In this document: in pieces, positions 59,854-64,000 of the stretch
Numbering within the stretch: the first letter of the stretch is position 1
Layout of the letters: each line of letters begins with the position of its first letter
Assembly (NCBI RefSeq): GCF_013389455.1
Contig: NZ_CP058278.1
Location: 310,001 to 374,000, forward strand
DNA length: 64,000 bases
Direction: 5' to 3'
Source of the DNA: Flavobacterium inviolabile
GTDB lineage: Bacteria > Bacteroidota > Bacteroidia > Flavobacteriales > Flavobacteriaceae
Notes under the pieces: model-generated
Told to the model about the DNA's origin: nothing
The model's input: only the letters and a program-made list of their open reading frames with translations
Database searches by the model: none
Program-made: the position numbers and the translations under genes

Positions 59854-61296
59854 TTAGTTTTTTATGATCTTTCGAATCAGTATCCCTTTATCGGTATAAA
59901 TCCTGACAATATAAACAGCCGCCGGCAATGCCGTTATGTCTATCAGCGATGCCGGCTGAGGCGTCCACACCTTTTTACCGGTCGTATCATACACTTCTAT
60001 TTTATTTACCGCAATATGCTCCGGCAATGCAATCCTGATTTTACCGCCGGACGGATTCGGGTATAGTTTTACGGCTACTAATTCCCGTTCGACAGCACTC
60101 AAAGTATTTGTCTGATTGATATATAATTTTGTAAGCGTCCCCAAGGGGCTGTTTTGCCCGGTTATCAGCACATCCATATCGGCATCATTATCCACATCGG
60201 CAAATTCAAAAGCACTATTGGACATGCCTATAAAAGGCATATCTGCCGCCGGGGTAAACCCCAGACTGCCATTATTCATATACAGGTCAGCCCGCATATT
60301 CGGATTCCGATACCCGGTAATCAGTACATCTTTAAAACCGTCATTATTCACATCGGCTAATTTCACACTGCCGTATTGCGCTCCGATAAAAGGGGTATCG
60401 GCTACCGGTGTAAAAGTACCGGTTCCGTCGTTTGTATAGAGTTTGGCGACTTTGGCATATACCGGATCGGCTCCCACCATCAGCAAATCAATATCGCCGT
60501 CATTATCGATATCGCCAAAAACTGCTCCTCCGGTAAAGATCGGTTCAATTCCGGGGTTGTTTACTTTGGTAAACGTTCCGGAACCTCCGTTTTTATACAA
60601 TCCCATTTTTATCTGATAATCCGTATGGTCAATGCCGGACAGTAACAGGTCCTTATCGCCATCGTTGTCAATATCGGCCAGTGCAATTGCCGGATGGGCT
60701 ATGTTTATCAGTCCGTTTATATTGGCATTTGCCAAAGCAAAACTTCCGGTTCCGTTATTCAGATACAGATTTGTGGTGCTGTTCCCGCCTTTGAATCCTG
60801 CTATAATCAAATCTTTATCGCCGTCGTTATCCACATCTTCAAACACCATGGCGCTATTGCTGAAAGCTTCTATTCCGTGATCCTGTATTTCGGTAAAAAT
60901 CCCGGTTCCGTCATTGCTGTACAGTTTCGTTCTGTTACCATACGATCCGCTGGGCGAGGTTACTTCCGTAATTCCGGTGATCAGCAAATCCTGGTCACCA
61001 TCATTATCAATATCGGCAAAAGCCGCAGCACCTTCCCGGATTACCAGCAGGTTCGGATTATTGGAAAGTGTAAAATTTCCGTGACCGTCATTAAAATACA
61101 AATTGGACCGGAGGTTATAACCACCATCCGCTCCGGCTACCAGGACATCGGCAAATCCATCGCCGTTGACATCTGCAAAGGCAACGGAACTGTACTGAAC
61201 ATTGATAACGGAAGGGGTTTCCTTAATAATGAATTCCTGAGCCTGCAGGGTATTGATTATAAAAGGGAATAACAGTAAATAGTATTTTTTTGCCAT
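59854..61296 (-). CDS. FG-GAP/VCBS-repeat secreted protein with T9SS sorting domain
   Basis: A signal peptide ends at LQAQ. Seven repeats of about 55-60 residues follow, each with an Asp-rich calcium-like loop: FADVNGDGFADVL, FADIDNDGDQDLL, FEDVDNDGDKDLI, LADIDNDGDKDLL, FGDIDNDGDIDLL, LADVNNDGFKDVL, FADVDNDADMDVL. Seven blades fit an integrin-like beta-propeller. Residues about 409-480 form a type A T9SS sorting domain (VKLYPNPSGGKIRIALPE...VYIVRIYTDKGILIRKIIKN). The protein is probably surface-displayed or secreted, and may take part in adhesion or binding of polymers (inference). Confidence 0.9.
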   Translation of the reverse strand: MAKKYYLLLFPFIINTLQAQEFIIKETPSVINVQYSSVAFADVNGDGFADVLVAGADGGYNLRSNLYFNDGHGNFTLSNNPNLLVIREGAAAFADIDNDGDQDLLITGITEVTSPSGSYGNRTKLYSNDGTGIFTEIQDHGIEAFSNSAMVFEDVDNDGDKDLIIAGFKGGNSTTNLYLNNGTGSFALANANINGLINIAHPAIALADIDNDGDKDLLLSGIDHTDYQIKMGLYKNGGSGTFTKVNNPGIEPIFTGGAVFGDIDNDGDIDLLMVGADPVYAKVAKLYTNDGTGTFTPVADTPFIGAQYGSVKLADVNNDGFKDVLITGYRNPNMRADLYMNNGSLGFTPAADMPFIGMSNSAFEFADVDNDADMDVLITGQNSPLGTLTKLYINQTNTLSAVERELVAVKLYPNPSGGKIRIALPEHIAVNKIEVYDTTGKKVWTPQPASLIDITALPAAVYIVRIYTDKGILIRKIIKN

Positions 61297-61443
61297 ACGT
61301 CTGGTTTTCGGTCTTTGCGATTATCGTATAAAAATAATCATTTTAAAATACTAAAAAACAAAGCCTTAACTATTTCACAGAACAGTTTTTTATTCCGGAA
61401 AAAAGTAACGTATTGTTACTATTACAAACAACGGCTGTTGCTG

Positions 61444-62892
61444 CTACCCTTCATCGAAAGAAATGTTTATCTTTTTCCGGATCCTGTATATTCTGGCTTC
61501 TACAGAACGAACGGTAACATTTGTAATCAATGCTATTTCCTTTATCTGGAATCCGAGCCTCAAAAAGGCGCATACTTTCTGGTCTTCCAGATTTAAAGCC
61601 GGTATGGATGCCGTAATTTTTTCATAGAAATCGAAATGCAGCACCGAAAACTGAAATAAAAAGCTGTCGTCATTATTCTGGGCAAGCCTGATAACGTTTT
61701 CCAGGCAAACCGGCTCTATCTTTTTGGCTTTTTCAAGCAGTTCTTCTTTGCTTTTCAAGCGGTCTTTCTGTTTGTCTATTTCCTGTCTTTCTTCTTCTGC
61801 TCTTCTGTAAAACCGGACAACCCTTGCCAGCAGCAACACCGCCAGAACAATAAATGAAATGGTGCTGATAAGTGCTCCCTGACTATACTGCTGGAATTTC
61901 TGCGTGGTATTCCGCACCAGTTCTTTCGTTGGTTTTTCCAGGCCTTTCTTTTGGGATTGTTTTACAATACTGTTTTCGGAGATCAGTTTTTGAAAATGAT
62001 AATCTGCTTTTTCCTTATCTCCCAGTTTGTCATAAATCTTAGACAGGTTGGAATGCATCGTCGACATTAACGCATTCCTCTGGAACTTATTGGCTATAGC
62101 CAGCGCATAATTGTACTGTACTATCGCTTCCTGCATATTGTCCCTTGCCAGTTCAAGATTGCCCATATTAAATGACGCCTGCAGCTGTGCTTTATCGCAT
62201 TGTGTTATTTCGGCAAGCCGCACCGCATTTTCAATATAAATGGCCGCCGAATCATATTGCTTTCCGGCGATAAAACAGGCTCCGATATTGGCATTAACCA
62301 GCGAAAGGTTTCTTCTTTTGATGCGGTCATCCTTCATTTTGCTAAAAGCATAGGCACTTCGCCTGTAGTAAGCTTTTACCGAATCGGTGTTCTTTTTATT
62401 CTGGCTGAGACAATCAGCCATATCACTAAAAATATAGCCTTCCTGCCGGAAACGATCATTGCTCGCTTCCATTTTGCCGGCCGCTTTCAGGGCTTTTCCA
62501 AATTCTTCAAACGCTATATCAAAAAAACTGAGGGTTTCATAACATTGTCCTTTTAACCGGAAGGCTTCCGACAGTAATTCATTGTTCTTTATGCCCACAG
62601 CGTTCTTTTCGGCTTTATTTGCAAATTCCAGCGCAATATCATATTGCCCCATCGTCAGGTAACTCTCCCCTATCACCAATGCGCTTTTAATCATTCCTTC
62701 TTTATAGTCTATTTTTTCAGCATAGGTATAGCAGGTCTTGCCTTTCATCAGTACTTTGCCCGGTATACTGTCATGCATGTTCACCAAAGTGGTGAGCATA
62801 CTGTCAATTTTCGCTTTCGAGTATTGTTGTGCTGTACATGTTATGGTTAATGACAATGCAAAAAAGCGGGCAAAGAAGATCTTCTTCATCAT
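61444..62892 (-). CDS. TPR sensor with membrane helix and LuxR-like HTH
   Basis: The product starts at ATG 62892 (MMKKIFFARFFALSLT), one base after the TAA of the upstream gene. It has a signal sequence ending CTAQQ, TPR-type repeats over about 60-320 (YLTMGQYDIALEFANKAEKNA, DKLGDKEKADYHFQKLIS), and a membrane helix (ALISTISFIVLAVLLLARVVRFY). A C-terminal HTH follows (CAFLRLGFQIKEIALITNVTVRSVEARIYRIRKKIN). Periplasmic TPRs linked to a cytoplasmic LuxR-like HTH define a transmembrane one-component regulator common in Bacteroidota; the signal is unknown. Confidence 0.85.
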   Translation of the reverse strand: MMKKIFFARFFALSLTITCTAQQYSKAKIDSMLTTLVNMHDSIPGKVLMKGKTCYTYAEKIDYKEGMIKSALVIGESYLTMGQYDIALEFANKAEKNAVGIKNNELLSEAFRLKGQCYETLSFFDIAFEEFGKALKAAGKMEASNDRFRQEGYIFSDMADCLSQNKKNTDSVKAYYRRSAYAFSKMKDDRIKRRNLSLVNANIGACFIAGKQYDSAAIYIENAVRLAEITQCDKAQLQASFNMGNLELARDNMQEAIVQYNYALAIANKFQRNALMSTMHSNLSKIYDKLGDKEKADYHFQKLISENSIVKQSQKKGLEKPTKELVRNTTQKFQQYSQGALISTISFIVLAVLLLARVVRFYRRAEEERQEIDKQKDRLKSKEELLEKAKKIEPVCLENVIRLAQNNDDSFLFQFSVLHFDFYEKITASIPALNLEDQKVCAFLRLGFQIKEIALITNVTVRSVEARIYRIRKKINISFDEG

Positions 62893-62893
62893 A

Positions 62894-64000
62894 TTATAAT
62901 CTTGAAATCCATTCATATAGCTCCTTATCTTGTGGTATGTTTAGTTTCTTTCGTATTCTGTATTTTTTCGATTCGACTGCCCGCAGCGTACTTTTGGTAT
63001 ATTCGGCAATCTCCGATGTTGTCAGATTCAGTTTTAGCATCGCGCAGAATTTTAGTTCATTGCCAATAATACCCGGGGATATTTCAATTATCCGCGGACA
63101 GAAATCGGGATATGTTTCTTTAAATTCAGAAAGAAACGCCGGATTTCCGGTAGCGACGAGCTGCAATAGTTTTTGGGTTCGGTTTCTGGAATGACTGCTT
63201 CCTTTTTTCAGTTGCCGGAGCAGTTCGCTTTGCCGTTGCAGGTAACGATTTATCGCTTCTTTTTCCTTTTGGGCTTTATGCCATTTCCTTCGGTACACTT
63301 TTGTATAGCGATACACCAGCACCATCAGCAAAAAGCTGATGCCAATAATTAAAAGTTGTTTTTCCAGTTTTAGCAGCGATTCACTGCATTCCTCTTCTAC
63401 AAAAAGATTGAGCGATGTATTTATAGCTTTTTTGTAAAGGCCGTTCAGGCTGTCGTTTAGTACGATATATTGCGCTCTGTAATAGCGGGAACTGTCCGGA
63501 AGGCGCTGTGCTTCGTATGTTTTAAAAAGGCTGTAATACAAATCCTTTTTATAGAAAATCCTTCCGTTCGCATTACTCAGCAATAAGGCTTTTAAAAACT
63601 GCTTTTTTGCGGCTTCAAAGTTCCCTTTGCAATAGGATAAGGTTCCCAGGGAATAGTCCTGCTCAATCGTTAAATAGTCCAGGTGAAGCCGCTGTGATGC
63701 CGCAATTGACTCGTCCAGATAAAAACGGGCTTTATCCAGCCGGTTTCCCCGAATATGAAAAGCAGCCCAGTTCAGATAGGCAAAGGCCATACAGCGCTTT
63801 TTATGAACATCAGTCACATCCATACTGCTAAAACTGGCATCGCTTTTCTGCAAATAATCAGCGACCAGATCTTTCGATCCGCCATTATCGTCATGGTTGA
63901 TCGCGATGTTGGCATAAATAAAGCCGAGGCTTCTGTATTTATTATTCTTGTCTTTGATTTTATTGGCAAAATAGAGCGCTTTATTTAAAAGGTTTTCTGC
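62894..64000 (-). CDS. TPR sensor with membrane helix and LuxR-like HTH, 5'-truncated by the window edge
   Basis: The frame is open from base 64000 (AENLLNKALYFANKIKDKNN), so the N-terminus lies outside the window. TPR repeats, a membrane helix (QLLIIGISFLLMVLVYRYTKV), a basic linker and a LuxR-like HTH (CAMLKLNLTTSEIAEYTKSTLRAVESKKYRIRKKLN) give the same layout as the downstream paralogue. The two HTH domains share the CAxLxLx...IAxxTxxxxRxVExxxYRIRKKxNI pattern. The genes are tandem and nearly abut. Confidence 0.85.
   Translation of the reverse strand, partial: AENLLNKALYFANKIKDKNNKYRSLGFIYANIAINHDDNGGSKDLVADYLQKSDASFSSMDVTDVHKKRCMAFAYLNWAAFHIRGNRLDKARFYLDESIAASQRLHLDYLTIEQDYSLGTLSYCKGNFEAAKKQFLKALLLSNANGRIFYKKDLYYSLFKTYEAQRLPDSSRYYRAQYIVLNDSLNGLYKKAINTSLNLFVEEECSESLLKLEKQLLIIGISFLLMVLVYRYTKVYRRKWHKAQKEKEAINRYLQRQSELLRQLKKGSSHSRNRTQKLLQLVATGNPAFLSEFKETYPDFCPRIIEISPGIIGNELKFCAMLKLNLTTSEIAEYTKSTLRAVESKKYRIRKKLNIPQDKELYEWISRL

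Noticed and set aside
1..64000. CRISPR array or Cas genes
   Set aside because: No regularly spaced direct repeats and no Cas-like proteins were seen.
1..64000. Insertion sequences or prophage
   Set aside because: No transposase, integrase, capsid, tail or terminase proteins are recognisable.

Overview
The window comes from a Bacteroidota genome, most likely a Flavobacterium-like member of the Flavobacteriaceae. The evidence is type IX secretion (T9SS) sorting domains, TAnnTTTG promoter elements with an upstream TTG in front of several genes, GYDIA-type GHMP kinase and mevalonate-pathway genes, SPII lipoproteins and beta-barrel proteins, BlaI/M56 pairs, and tRNA genes that do not encode CCA. 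Both edges cut genes: a GHMP kinase enters at base 1 and a TPR regulator leaves at base 64000.

Layout. 1-7212: GHMP kinase, then a minus-strand operon coaX > beta-barrel protein > lptC > small membrane protein > CorC/HlyC protein > PpiD-like chaperone. 7266-11257: two nearly identical tRNA-Phe(GAA) genes 3,831 bp apart, with an AraC/GyrI regulator, a small membrane protein and a GH92 alpha-mannosidase between them. 11338-16415: an AT-rich accessory island next to the second tRNA-Phe. It holds a compact three-gene minus-strand operon encoding an MBL-fold hydrolase, a trypsin-like protease fused to a reverse transcriptase, and a family A DNA polymerase. 16876-19867: lipoprotein, membrane-anchored ECF sigma factor and beta-barrel protein. 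20180-23151: two tandem FAD amine/amino-acid oxidases. 23210-29951: lipoprotein, AsmA-like protein, M3 peptidase and NTF2-like protein. 29995-34064: pseudouridine synthase and isoprenoid genes (UbiA-type prenyltransferase, mevalonate kinase, diphosphomevalonate decarboxylase). 34162-43430: TspO, OmpA-like and HhH proteins, a beta-trefoil lipoprotein, a T9SS cargo protein next to a propeller-LytTR regulator, a YhiN-like flavoprotein and a GDPD. 43519-49769: azoreductase/HxlR pair with a striking double operator, GNAT, tRNA-Leu(UAG), M20 dipeptidase, PmtA-like methyltransferase and a lipoprotein-BlaI-M56 operon. 49935-64000: DUF4407, FabZ-like, PH/SHOCT, YjbR, DUF4260, cyclase, hemW, ruvC, flippase-like protein, GT2, DUF456, EamA, an FG-GAP T9SS protein and two TPR-TM-HTH regulators.

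The best candidate for an undescribed system is the MBL / trypsin-RT / PolA operon at 11338-16415. Catalytic motifs of all three enzymes look intact, the genes overlap or nearly abut, the composition differs from the neighbours, and the operon lies beside a duplicated tRNA gene. I infer an anti-phage or other genetic-conflict function. The sequence itself shows only the enzymes and their linkage. I cannot say without a search whether this exact trio has already been described.
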